From the NCBI RefSeq assembly GCF_001469875.2, contig NZ_LOPW02000010.1, positions 655,924 through 719,923 of the forward strand: DNA of 64,000 nt, given 5' to 3'. Under the pieces are notes generated by a model. The model had not been told where the DNA came from. It saw only the letters and a program-made list of their open reading frames with translations, and did not search any database. Shown piece by piece: positions 1 through 6,140 of the stretch. How positions within the stretch are numbered: the stretch's first letter is position 1; the number at the start of each line of letters is the position of its first letter. Source of the stretch: Haloferax marisrubri (GTDB taxonomy: Archaea; Halobacteriota; Halobacteria; Halobacteriales; Haloferacaceae). Made by a program: the position numbers and the translations under genes.

Positions 1-1
1 G

Positions 2-184
2 GACGACGCCGCCGAGTTCGTCGCCCCCTACATCAGCGACGACGGGCAGACGATGGAACTCGCCAACAACCAGGCCATCTTCCTGTTCGAACTCGGGACG
101 ACGAACACCCGAAGCGGCGCCTTCGACATGCAGGACGTGGTCATCCTCGTGACCCTCTGGGAGGACGAGGAGGGAGGTGACTGA
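2..184 (+). CDS. C-terminal 60 residues of an unknown protein (5' partial)
   Basis: An open frame enters from the left edge and stops at a TGA at 182-184. The visible tail is acidic, with a short hydrophobic stretch (QDVVILVTLW) close to the C-terminus followed by an acidic EDEEGGD end. Codon use is strongly GC3-rich like the neighbouring genes, so it is very probably coding. I do not recognise the family. The hydrophobic stretch could be a beta strand or a short membrane contact. The start and most of the gene lie outside the window. Confidence 0.6.
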   Translation, partial: DDAAEFVAPYISDDGQTMELANNQAIFLFELGTTNTRSGAFDMQDVVILVTLWEDEEGGD

Positions 185-307
185 GGAGGCAGACGCCCGC
201 TCATCCGCCGCGCTCGTCAGGAGCGCCGACCCATTCTTCGGTCTTTTTTCCCGTCGCAACCGTACGACCGCCGTAGCGTTAACATCCGCGTCGCCGTAGA
301 CTCGCAC

Positions 308-1012
308 ATGTCGTTCGACCCGGACCGCGTCTCGACGGTCACGTTCGACTCGTACAGCACCCTCGTGGACGTCGACGCCGCCGAGAAGGCGCTCGCCGAG
401 CGCGTCGACGACCCCGAACCCGTCTCGAAGCTCTGGCGGTCGCGGTCGCTCGAATACACGTTCGTCGGCAACCACATCGACGAGTACGAGCCCTTCTACG
501 AGGTCAACCGCGCGGCACTCCAGTACGCGTTGGACGCCCACGACGTGTCGGTCTCCGCGAGCGAACGCGACGAGATTCTCTCGGTGTACCACGAACTCGA
601 CGTGTTCGACGACGTGCGCGACGCGGTCGGCCGCCTCCGCGACGCCGGCTACGACTGCTACGTCGTCTCCAACGGGAACCCGGAGATGCTCGATTCGATG
701 GTCGACCACGCCGACATCCGCGACCTCCTCGACGGCGTCGTCAGCGCCGACGAGGTCGAGGTGTTCAAGCCCGACGCGGAGATTTACCGCCACGCGGCCG
801 CCCGCACCGGGACGCCCATCGACGAAATCGCCCACGCGACCGCCGGCTGGTTCGACGTGATGGGGGCGCAACACGCCGGGATGCAGGGCGTCTGGGTCGA
901 CCGGAAGGACTCGCCGTGGGAACCGTTCGGGCCGGAACCCGACCGCACCGTCCCGGACCTCACGACGCTCGTGGACAGGCTCGTCGGCGACGGCCCACGC
1001 GCGGCGGACTGA
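308..1012 (+). CDS. HAD-superfamily hydrolase, haloacid dehalogenase type II-like
   Basis: The 234-residue protein has the HAD fold signatures in order. The nucleophile motif is FDSYSTL, with Asp about residue 14. Motif II is VVSNG near residue 120. The motif III Lys sits in VFKPDAEIY near residue 153, and a GWFDVMGAQHAG segment lies near residue 181. That last block is typical of type II 2-haloacid dehalogenases, where a conserved block positions the acidic residue. The usual Gly of FDxYGTL is Ser here. Length fits the family. The substrate is unknown: haloarchaeal members are often annotated dehalogenase without proof and could be phosphatases. It stands alone, with about 120 bp to the upstream gene. 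Confidence 0.85.
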   Translation: MSFDPDRVSTVTFDSYSTLVDVDAAEKALAERVDDPEPVSKLWRSRSLEYTFVGNHIDEYEPFYEVNRAALQYALDAHDVSVSASERDEILSVYHELDVFDDVRDAVGRLRDAGYDCYVVSNGNPEMLDSMVDHADIRDLLDGVVSADEVEVFKPDAEIYRHAAARTGTPIDEIAHATAGWFDVMGAQHAGMQGVWVDRKDSPWEPFGPEPDRTVPDLTTLVDRLVGDGPRAAD

Positions 1013-1093
1013 CCCTCGCGGCTCCGGTCAGTTCACAGACGCCCTGTGCTATTTGCTCACAATACTATTATCGCTGGCCGTTCATCTAGCTGG

Positions 1094-1465
1094 ATGGAAC
1101 GGCGGCGCGTGAAAGGCGGGATTCTGGCCGCTATCGGGTTCGTTCTGTCTCCGCTTTCGTGGTGGAACGACCTCGTGGTCAACCTCCCGCTCGCCTACGC
1201 GTTCGGCGTCGCGGTGAGCCTCATCTCCAGAAGTTGGTTTCTTCCGGGCGTCGTCGCGGGCTACTGGCTGACGAACGTCATCGGGTTCGTACTGCTCCAC
1301 AAGGGCGCTATCGACGCGGTATCGGCCGAGTCACATCCGTACACCGCCCGGCGGTTCGCCAAGGACTTCGCCATCTCTATCGGGTACACGGCGCTCGTGG
1401 TCCTGTTGGTCTGGTTCGGTATCCTCACCGTTCCCGACGGCCTGCTCGCGGCGCTCGGTCGGTAA
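1094..1465 (+). CDS. small membrane protein, unknown function
   Basis: The ATG at 1094 gives a 123-residue protein beginning MERRRVKGG, a basic N-terminus. Three hydrophobic segments follow, roughly residues 8-24, 28-65 (possibly two helices) and 95-118. An in-frame ATG at 1046 would add 16 residues that look like upstream sequence, so the later start is preferred. The sequence between the helices is basic and aromatic. I cannot name the family. The gene lies between the HAD hydrolase and the convergent surface protein gene, with no operon partner. Confidence 0.7.
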   Translation: MERRRVKGGILAAIGFVLSPLSWWNDLVVNLPLAYAFGVAVSLISRSWFLPGVVAGYWLTNVIGFVLLHKGAIDAVSAESHPYTARRFAKDFAISIGYTALVVLLVWFGILTVPDGLLAALGR

Positions 1466-1557
1466 CCGCAGCAGGGCTGGTCAGGCCAGCTCTCGCGGTC
1501 GAAAATAGGATTCGAGCCGGCTCGGCGGTGGGACCGGGCCGGTCGGCGGTCGTCGTC

Positions 1558-3444
1558 TCAGTTCTCCGTTCCGTTGTCGATGGGCGTCTCGGTCGGCGGC
1601 GGAGTCTCCGTCGGTGGCGGGGTCTCCGTCTCGTTCGTCGGTTCTTCAGTCGTTGGCTCTTCCGTGGTCGGTTCTTCGGTCGTTGGCTCTTCCGTGGTCG
1701 GTTCTTCAGTCGTTGGCTCTTCCGTGGTCGGTTCTTCAGTCGTTGGTTCCTCCGTGGTCGGTTCCTCGTTAATCGTCACCTCGGCGTCGTCGGTGACTGG
1801 CGACCCGTCCGTGGTGTACGGGCCGTCGTCGGCTCCGTCAGACGAGACGAACTCGAACAGTTCGTTACCGTTCGTGTCGAAGTGCGCCATCGCCGTCAGG
1901 GTGGCACTCTCTTCCAGCGGCTCGATGAGGTTGATTCGGATGTTACTGTCGCTCCCCTCGAAGTAGTTCGATACCCCGATGACGTCGCCGCTCTCGTTGT
2001 GAATCACGACGAAGCCGCCCTCAGAGAGGGTCGCGCTCGCCACGGTCACCCTGAACCCGTTGGAGTTCTGGTCTTCGAACGCGACGGACGCTGTCGGTTC
2101 GTCAGTCGGTTCTTCGGTCGTTGGCTCCTCAGTCGTTGGCTCCTCCGTAGTCGGTTCTTCGGTCGTTGGCTCTTCGGTCGTTGGCTCTTCGGTCGTCGGC
2201 TCCTCCGTAGTCGGTTCTTCGGTCGTCGGCTCCTCGCCGACCGTCACTTCGGCGTCGTCGGTGACGGGCGTGCCGTCAATCGTGTATGGACCGTCTTCGG
2301 TCCCGTTGGAAGTGAGGAAGTCGAGCGTCTGGTTGTCGTTGGTGTCGAGGTGCGCCTGTGCGGTCAGGGTGGCGCTCTCGTTCAGCGGTTCGAGGAGCGG
2401 CACCGTGACGTTCTCCTGGTCACCGGCGTCGAGGTAGTCGGTCGCGCCGATGACAGAGCCGTTCTCGTCGATGACGGCGATGTAGCCGCCCTCGGAGAGG
2501 TTGGCGTTCGCGACAGTCACGCTACTCCCGTCGGACTCCTGGTCGTCGAATTGGAGCGTCGCGGTCGGTTCTTCGGTCGTCGGTTCCTCGCTAACCGTCA
2601 CTTCGGCGTCGTCGGTGACGGGCGTCCCGTTCACCGTGTACGGGCCGTCTTCGGTCCCGTTGGAGGTGAGGAAGTCGAGCGTCTGGTTGTCGTTGGTGTC
2701 GAGGTGCGCCTGCGCGGTCAGGGTGGCGCTCTCGTTCAGCGGTTCGAGGAGCGGCACCGTGACGTTCTCCTGCTCGCCGGGTTCGAGGTAGTCGGTCGCA
2801 CCGAGGACCGACCCGTTCTCGTCGAGGACGGCGATGTAGCCACCCTCAGAGAGGTTCGCGCTCGCGACGGTCACGTTACTGCCGTCGGACTCCTGGTCGT
2901 CGAACTGGAGCGTCGCGGTCGGCTCCTCGGGTTCGGGCTCGGGCTGTTCGCCCACGGTGAGCGTCGCCAGTTCGCCGAAGTCGCGCGTCTCGACGCCGTG
3001 GATGTACGTCCCGTCTTCGAGGCCCGTCGTGTTGACCTCGAACGCGATGGTCTCGGTCTCGTTCGGGTTCAGCGCCCACCCGGTGCGGACGACCACGTCA
3101 CCCTCGAGACGGAACTCGACGCACTGAATCATCGGTACGTCGTTCGGGTTGGTGATGTCAGCCGACACCGTCACCGGCTCGCCGGCTTCGACGCCGGCCG
3201 GCGCGGAGAGGTTGCTCACGCCGAACGACTCGTAGGTCGCGTTGTTCGGATACGTGCAGTACTCCGCCTGCATCTGCGTCTGTGTCTGTTGCTGTACCTG
3301 TGCCTGCCGTGTGTCGACCGCCGGCGCGTTCGGCTGGGCGACCGACTGCACGCCGTCGGACGCCGCCAGTCCAGTCCCCGTCGCCGCCGCCGCGACGAGG
3401 GCGACGACGACGAGGACACCGGCGATACGTGTTCGTGTACTCAT
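1558..3444 (-). CDS. secreted surface protein with three DUF7282 domains and Thr-Glu-Pro repeat linkers
   Basis: The 628-residue protein starts at the ATG complementary to 3442-3444, just before a Sec signal peptide (RTRIAGVLVVVALVAAAATG). An N-terminal CARDB-like beta region (about 60-160) precedes three copies of a beta domain with the GGYIAVxDENGSVxGATDYL pattern, which I recognise as DUF7282. They lie at about residues 176-281, 295-401 and 453-556. Domain 3 is preceded, and the C-terminus followed, by long TTEEP repeats that would be extended and O-glycosylatable. Many N-x-S/T sites also suggest glycosylation. No PGF-CTERM or membrane anchor is visible at the end (PIDNGTEN), so it may be released or held by other contacts. 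Confidence 0.85.
   Translation of the reverse strand: MSTRTRIAGVLVVVALVAAAATGTGLAASDGVQSVAQPNAPAVDTRQAQVQQQTQTQMQAEYCTYPNNATYESFGVSNLSAPAGVEAGEPVTVSADITNPNDVPMIQCVEFRLEGDVVVRTGWALNPNETETIAFEVNTTGLEDGTYIHGVETRDFGELATLTVGEQPEPEPEEPTATLQFDDQESDGSNVTVASANLSEGGYIAVLDENGSVLGATDYLEPGEQENVTVPLLEPLNESATLTAQAHLDTNDNQTLDFLTSNGTEDGPYTVNGTPVTDDAEVTVSEEPTTEEPTATLQFDDQESDGSSVTVANANLSEGGYIAVIDENGSVIGATDYLDAGDQENVTVPLLEPLNESATLTAQAHLDTNDNQTLDFLTSNGTEDGPYTIDGTPVTDDAEVTVGEEPTTEEPTTEEPTTEEPTTEEPTTEEPTTEEPTTEEPTTEEPTDEPTASVAFEDQNSNGFRVTVASATLSEGGFVVIHNESGDVIGVSNYFEGSDSNIRINLIEPLEESATLTAMAHFDTNGNELFEFVSSDGADDGPYTTDGSPVTDDAEVTINEEPTTEEPTTEEPTTEEPTTEEPTTEEPTTEEPTTEEPTTEEPTNETETPPPTETPPPTETPIDNGTEN
1625..1768 (-). 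repeat. tandem repeat tract encoding the C-terminal TTEEP linker
   Basis: A degenerate unit of about 15 bp, organised as 30-bp higher-order units, reads tcagtcgttggctcttcc / gtggtcggttct on the + strand. It encodes nine or so consecutive PTTEE units on the minus strand. Third-position changes between units show that it has been kept as protein repeats for some time while still able to expand or shrink. Confidence 0.9.
2100..2235 (-). repeat. tandem repeat tract encoding the inter-domain TTEEP linker
   Basis: This is the second tract of the same 15-bp PTTEE-coding unit inside the surface protein gene, between DUF7282 domains 2 and 3. The two tracts share long identical blocks about 470 bp apart and so could recombine with each other and delete the third domain. 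Confidence 0.9.
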
Positions 3445-3944
3445 GTGTCTGCGATGACAATCTACCGACGCCGCCGGCAAAAGCTGACGAGATAGTTTCA
3501 ATAGTTTCGCGTACGGGCTGTCAACTTACCTGACGGTATAGACGGTTAGTCTGTCTCTGATTTCGATACTGGAGGCTTCTCGACCAGTTTTTCCGCAACA
3601 GTTCACGAAACACGATGTTTCACGCGAGACGCTACGCTTTAACTGTCAGAAAAGCGAGTTCGTCGCCGAAGCTAACGGGGTAGTTTCTCGTTTATTCGAA
3701 CTTCTTGACAGTTTGAGTGACGCGGTCGGCTGAGCGTTTCGAAAGCGGGACGGTGTCGAATCGCTGGCTGTCTCGCAGGGGACTGAGAGTCGCCGTGGTC
3801 GACTTCCCACCCCGGTACCGATTCCTCCACGACGTTGAGGAGCACGAACTACTTCCTCGATTGTCGTTACATTCGAGTTCGAATTTGGGGAATCACACTC
3901 ATAATATCCAAAACTTCTTGTACCCGTACCGTATTTGGACGTGT
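3445..3944. other. 500-bp intergenic region between divergent genes
   Basis: The segment carries the upstream regions of the surface protein gene (minus) and the zinc-finger gene (plus). It is clearly more AT-rich than the flanking genes. An imperfect inverted repeat around cgaaacacgatgtttcacg lies near 3612-3630. Open frames through here have non-haloarchaeal codon use and no recognisable protein, so I read it as non-coding. A TATA-like cataatatcc stretch (about 3899-3909) lies 35-45 bp before the zinc-finger ATG. Confidence 0.5.
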
Positions 3945-4094
3945 ATGAGCGAATCCAACGAGAATTCGCGGATCGCACCGTACACGGAGTACTCGCGCAC
4001 CCGTTCTCGGTGCCCTCGATGCGGGACCTCCGTCCCGAAGGAGGCGGTCGCCGGCGCGCTGTGTGCGAGTTGCAAGACGGACGTATCCATCTGA
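3945..4094 (+). CDS. 49-aa CPxCG-type zinc-finger mini-protein
   Basis: The protein starts at the ATG at 3945 (MSESNENSRIAP) and contains CPRCG and CASCK, two knuckles 15 residues apart that form a single four-Cys zinc site. Such one-domain zinc micro-proteins are numerous in haloarchaea. A few have been linked to motility or biofilm, but most have no known role. The frame stays open upstream to 3717, but that extension has poor codon bias and is probably not translated. The stop TGA overlaps the ATG of the next gene by one base (TGATG), implying translational coupling. Confidence 0.75.
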   Translation: MSESNENSRIAPYTEYSRTRSRCPRCGTSVPKEAVAGALCASCKTDVSI

Positions 4095-4282
4095 TGAGCG
4101 CGGCCGCACCCCACAGTTCCGACGAGCTGGCGGACGCGCCGGTGTTCGACCTCGAATGCATCTATGACGACCCGGAGAACCCGACCGAACTGACGGTCTT
4201 CTCTCCGAAGTCAGAAGAGTTGACGACGTCGTGGATCACGGTCGACCGCGGGAGCGCCGTGTCGCTCGACGACATCGCGTAG
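4094..4282 (+). CDS. DUF7511-type small haloarchaeal protein
   Basis: The 62-residue acidic protein begins MSAAAPHSSDEL and contains FDLECIYDDPENPTELTVFSP followed by TTSWITVDRGSAVSLDD. I know this signature from the widespread haloarchaeal DUF7511 family, whose function is unknown. It is probably a small beta protein. The ATG at 4094 overlaps the stop of the upstream zinc-finger gene by one base, so the two are very likely co-translated and may act together. A longer frame from 3935 reads the zinc-finger gene out of frame and is rejected. Confidence 0.8.
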   Translation: MSAAAPHSSDELADAPVFDLECIYDDPENPTELTVFSPKSEELTTSWITVDRGSAVSLDDIA

Positions 4283-4384
4283 GCGCTCCGCGGGCGGGTT
4301 TCCGTTTTTGATGTTTGACTGCTAGTGGCCGGTTTAGTGCCGCGGACGCCTCGCCGTCGCTCGTTGTTTCGAGAACTCAAAAAA

Positions 4385-4405
4385 TGGGTTGGGGCGGATT
4401 CGAAC
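4385..4405 (-). repeat. 21-bp copy of the 3' end of tRNA-Val
   Basis: Positions 4385-4405 are identical to 4525-4545. The repeat holds the discriminator base, the 3' acceptor strand and the T-stem/T-loop half of the adjacent tRNA gene. The copies are in direct orientation 140 bp apart. This is the arrangement left by integration into a tRNA 3' end (attL/attR), although the interval is far too short for an element with an integrase. Confidence 0.85.
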
Positions 4406-4461
4406 TAATCGAGAGACGGTCGCTCCCTTCGGTCGCGCTGCGTCTCTCTGAGTTCGAATCC
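4396..4461. repeat. long nested inverted repeat downstream of tRNA-Val
   Basis: An 11-bp arm at 4396-4406 (overlapping the tRNA copy) pairs perfectly with 4451-4461, and an inner 8-bp arm gagagacg at 4411-4418 pairs with 4441-4448. A second hairpin, cttcgacac at 4476-4484 with gtgtcgaag at 4511-4519, lies between it and the tRNA gene. The structures could end or process the tRNA transcript, or be the body of a tiny mobile unit. Confidence 0.75.
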
Positions 4462-4524
4462 ACGGCTACCACACACTTCGACACACGCTCCTCGCTGTCG
4501 CTCGTCGGTGGTGTCGAAGAGAAG

Positions 4525-4599
4525 TGGGTTGGGGCGGATTCGAACCGCCGGCCTGCTCCGTGTGAAGGAGCCGTCATAACCTGGCTAGACCACCAACCC
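4525..4599 (-). tRNA. tRNA-Val(CAC)
   Basis: Read on the minus strand the gene folds as a complete cloverleaf. The acceptor GGGTTGG pairs with CCAACCC. The anticodon stem GCTCC/GGAGC encloses the loop TTCACAC, giving anticodon CAC (valine, GTG codons). The T-arm is GGCGG-TTCGAAT-CCGCC, with discriminator A. There is no intron and no encoded CCA. The last 21 bases are repeated at 4385-4405. Confidence 0.95.
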
Positions 4600-4671
4600 G
4601 GCTACGATTTCGATTTCCCGCGCCGCCAATTAAGACTTACGTTGTGCCCCGATTCGGGGGCACAAACGAGT

Positions 4672-4923
4672 CTACTCGGGTCGCCGCACGCGACTGCGAA
4701 CCCGCCCGGCGGCCCGGCGACTCCGCGTCGCCGCCCGGCGCGCGCCGTACTCGACGCGCTCCCGCCGCGTCTGCGGCGCGGTCGCTTCCTCGTCCTCGAC
4801 TTCGCGCCCGAGCGCCGCCATGAGGCGGCGACGGAGCGGTGCCGTCTCCTCGTCGAGCCCGGCGTACAGGTGCTCGAATCCACGTCGGAAGTAGTACCGT
4901 GCGTCGGTGAAGTGTCGGTTCAT
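4672..4923 (-). CDS. small basic/acidic haloarchaeal protein, DUF7553-like
   Basis: The 83-residue protein starts MNRHFTDARYYFRRGFEHLYAG, a helix with heptad-like spacing. It ends in an Arg-rich tail (about residues 52-83) that could bind nucleic acid or polyanions. The N-terminal part resembles the small DUF7553 helical family I recall from haloarchaea, while the Arg-rich tail is unusual for that family. Function is unknown. An iron-type palindrome lies 93-106 bp upstream of the start (5016-5029), too far to be sure that it controls this gene. Confidence 0.6.
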   Translation of the reverse strand: MNRHFTDARYYFRRGFEHLYAGLDEETAPLRRRLMAALGREVEDEEATAPQTRRERVEYGARRAATRSRRAAGRVRSRVRRPE

Positions 4924-5015
4924 ACCTCCGGATAGTCCCGGCGACGAGAAAACGGTTATGTCACGTGATACCGAGAGTCATATCTCTGAGAAAGAGCGAT
5001 ACACTTTAGTGATTC

Positions 5016-5029
5016 TTAGGCATACCTAA
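5016..5029. promoter_or_regulatory. DtxR/SirR/Idr-type metal-regulator box (orphan)
   Basis: The palindrome TTAGG-CATA-CCTAA matches the two boxes in front of the siderophore-binding gene at 10391-10442. In haloarchaea this TTAGGNNNNCCTAA motif is the site of DtxR-family iron-responsive regulators. Here no recognisable iron gene starts next to it. Confidence 0.75.
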
Positions 5030-5030
5030 A

Positions 5031-5068
5031 ACTGGGAACGCAGGCCACGCTTCGTGGTCGGTCCCAGT
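5031..5068. other. strong hairpin beside the iron box, candidate small RNA or terminator
   Basis: An outer stem ACTGGGA (5031-5037) pairs with TCCCAGT (5062-5068). An inner stem 5043-5049 pairs with 5053-5059 around a three-base loop. It starts directly after the DtxR-type palindrome. A cactttag TATA-like element at about 5003-5010 would place a plus-strand start near 5031-5037. It could alternatively end the minus-strand transcript of the adenosyltransferase gene, 115 bp upstream. Confidence 0.5.
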
Positions 5069-5182
5069 TAGCGTCTGGCCCCTTCCGGGACGGCGATACC
5101 GTGGGCACGATTCGTCCGTCCTGGTCCCATTATCCTCGTGAGCGACCGCGCCGACACCGGCGGGTGCGGCGGACGCTCTAAC

Positions 5183-5716
5183 TCAGTACGTCGGCGACTC
5201 CTCGGGCACGCCGTCGCGTCTGTTGACCAGTCGCGCGAAAACGAACAGCGCGTCGGAGAGGCGGTTGAGGTACGCGACGACCTCCTCGTTGACGGGTTCT
5301 TCGGCCGCGAGCGAGACGACGCGGCGCTCGGCCCGCCGGGACACCGCCCGGGCGTGGTGGAGTTTCGCCCCCGTCTCGCTCCCGCCGGGGAGGATAAACG
5401 ACGTGAGCGGGTCGAGTTCCTCGTCGGCCTCGTCAATCCACGCTTCGAGTTCGTCCACGTGGTCGGCGGCTATCTGCGGGTCGCCCTCGTCGGGGTCGGG
5501 GTTCGCGAGGTCGGCCTGCACGATATGGAGGTGGTTCTGGACGGCTTCCAGCACGTCGTCCACGTCGTCGTGGCCGGTCGGGCGGACCGTCCCGACGAGG
5601 GCGTTCACCTCGTCGACCGTCCCGTAGGCCTCGATGCGGTGGCTCGTCTTCGACACGCGGGTCATGTCCCGCAGGTCGGTCATCCCCTCGTCGCCGCGGC
5701 CGGTGTATATCTTCAT
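5183..5716 (-). CDS. pduO: PduO-type ATP:cob(I)alamin adenosyltransferase
   Basis: The enzyme transfers the adenosyl group of ATP to cob(I)alamin or corrinoid to make coenzyme B12. The 177-residue protein opens with KIYTGRGDEGMTDL, the family's ATP-binding GDxGxT signature. It ends with the trimer/active-site block RAVSRRAERRVVSL and YLNRLSDALFVFARLVNRRD. Length matches single-domain PduO enzymes. The ATG overlaps the stop of the upstream glutaredoxin gene by four bases (ATGA), so the two form a coupled pair. The glutaredoxin might help keep thiols reduced, but that is inference. Confidence 0.93.
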   Translation of the reverse strand: MKIYTGRGDEGMTDLRDMTRVSKTSHRIEAYGTVDEVNALVGTVRPTGHDDVDDVLEAVQNHLHIVQADLANPDPDEGDPQIAADHVDELEAWIDEADEELDPLTSFILPGGSETGAKLHHARAVSRRAERRVVSLAAEEPVNEEVVAYLNRLSDALFVFARLVNRRDGVPEESPTY

Positions 5717-5952
5717 GCCAGCGTCTGGTCGACGTATTGGAGGATTTTCTCGCTCTCGGCCATCGTCACGCCGCGGTCGTCGTCCACGAGGACGGGGACC
5801 CCGCGCTGGCCGCTCACGCGCTTGACCTCGTTTCGGTCCGAGTGCAGCGCGTCGACCCACTGCGTCTCGTAGTCGACGCCCGCCTCGGAGAGCGCGTCGT
5901 GGACCTTCTCGCAGTACGGACAGCCGTCGAGCGCGTAGAGTTCGATTCCCAT
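5713..5952 (-). CDS. glutaredoxin-like thioltransferase
   Basis: The 79-residue protein MGIELYALDGCPYC has the canonical CPYC active site at Cys11/Cys14. It also has the cis-Pro loop RGVPVLVDDD and the C-terminal MAESEKILQYVDQ helix of glutaredoxins. An upstream in-frame ATG (5991) would add 13 residues including RRVQRRD, less likely than the ATG at 5952. The 4-bp overlap with the adenosyltransferase gene suggests joint translation. Haloarchaea mostly use gamma-glutamylcysteine rather than glutathione, so the physiological reductant may differ from bacterial glutaredoxins. Confidence 0.9.
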   Translation of the reverse strand: MGIELYALDGCPYCEKVHDALSEAGVDYETQWVDALHSDRNEVKRVSGQRGVPVLVDDDRGVTMAESEKILQYVDQTLA

Positions 5953-6070
5953 GTCCCGCCGTTGGACGCGCCGACCCAAAGAGATTTGCACGCCGGTGAG
6001 TCAGATCGCCGCTCCTCGACCGTCGTGCCGTCGGTGCCCCGTGAGCCGTTACGGCTCGCCACTCGCATGT

Positions 6071-6086
6071 TTTAGACGCGTCAAAA
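6071..6086. promoter_or_regulatory. near-palindrome upstream of the znu operon, candidate operator
   Basis: TTTAGACGCGTCAAAA contains the perfect 8-bp palindrome GACGCGTC flanked by T and A runs. It sits about 20 bp upstream of a TATA-like ctatatgg (about 6107-6114), which in turn lies about 27 bp before the ATG. Position and symmetry fit a metal-responsive repressor or activator site, but the protein is unknown. Confidence 0.4.
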
Positions 6087-6140
6087 TTCAACCTTAGAGC
6101 AACAAATCTATATGGTGGCTTGTATCTATTTCACATAGTG

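Noticed and set aside
1625-2235. regular repeats that might be read as a CRISPR array
   Set aside because: Units are 15/30 bp without unique spacers, they lie inside a gene and encode TTEEP repeats, and no cas genes are near.
1159-3495. 778-codon open frame on the + strand opposite the surface protein gene
   Set aside because: It is Arg/Val-rich translation of the antisense strand of a high-GC gene, with no domains. The minus-strand protein has a signal peptide and recognisable domains.
3717-3944. N-terminal extension of the zinc-finger protein
   Set aside because: The in-frame upstream stretch has AT-rich, rare codons and includes the likely promoter. The ATG at 3945 starts the conserved part.
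4451-4461. second T-arm-like gttcgaatcc on the + strand near the tRNA gene
   Set aside because: It is the second arm of the inverted repeat around the duplicated tRNA end. No acceptor, D or anticodon arms accompany it, so it is not a second tRNA.
4283-4671. provirus or integrative element at the tRNA
   Set aside because: Only about 120 bp lie between the repeat copies, and no integrase, replication or structural gene is in the window.
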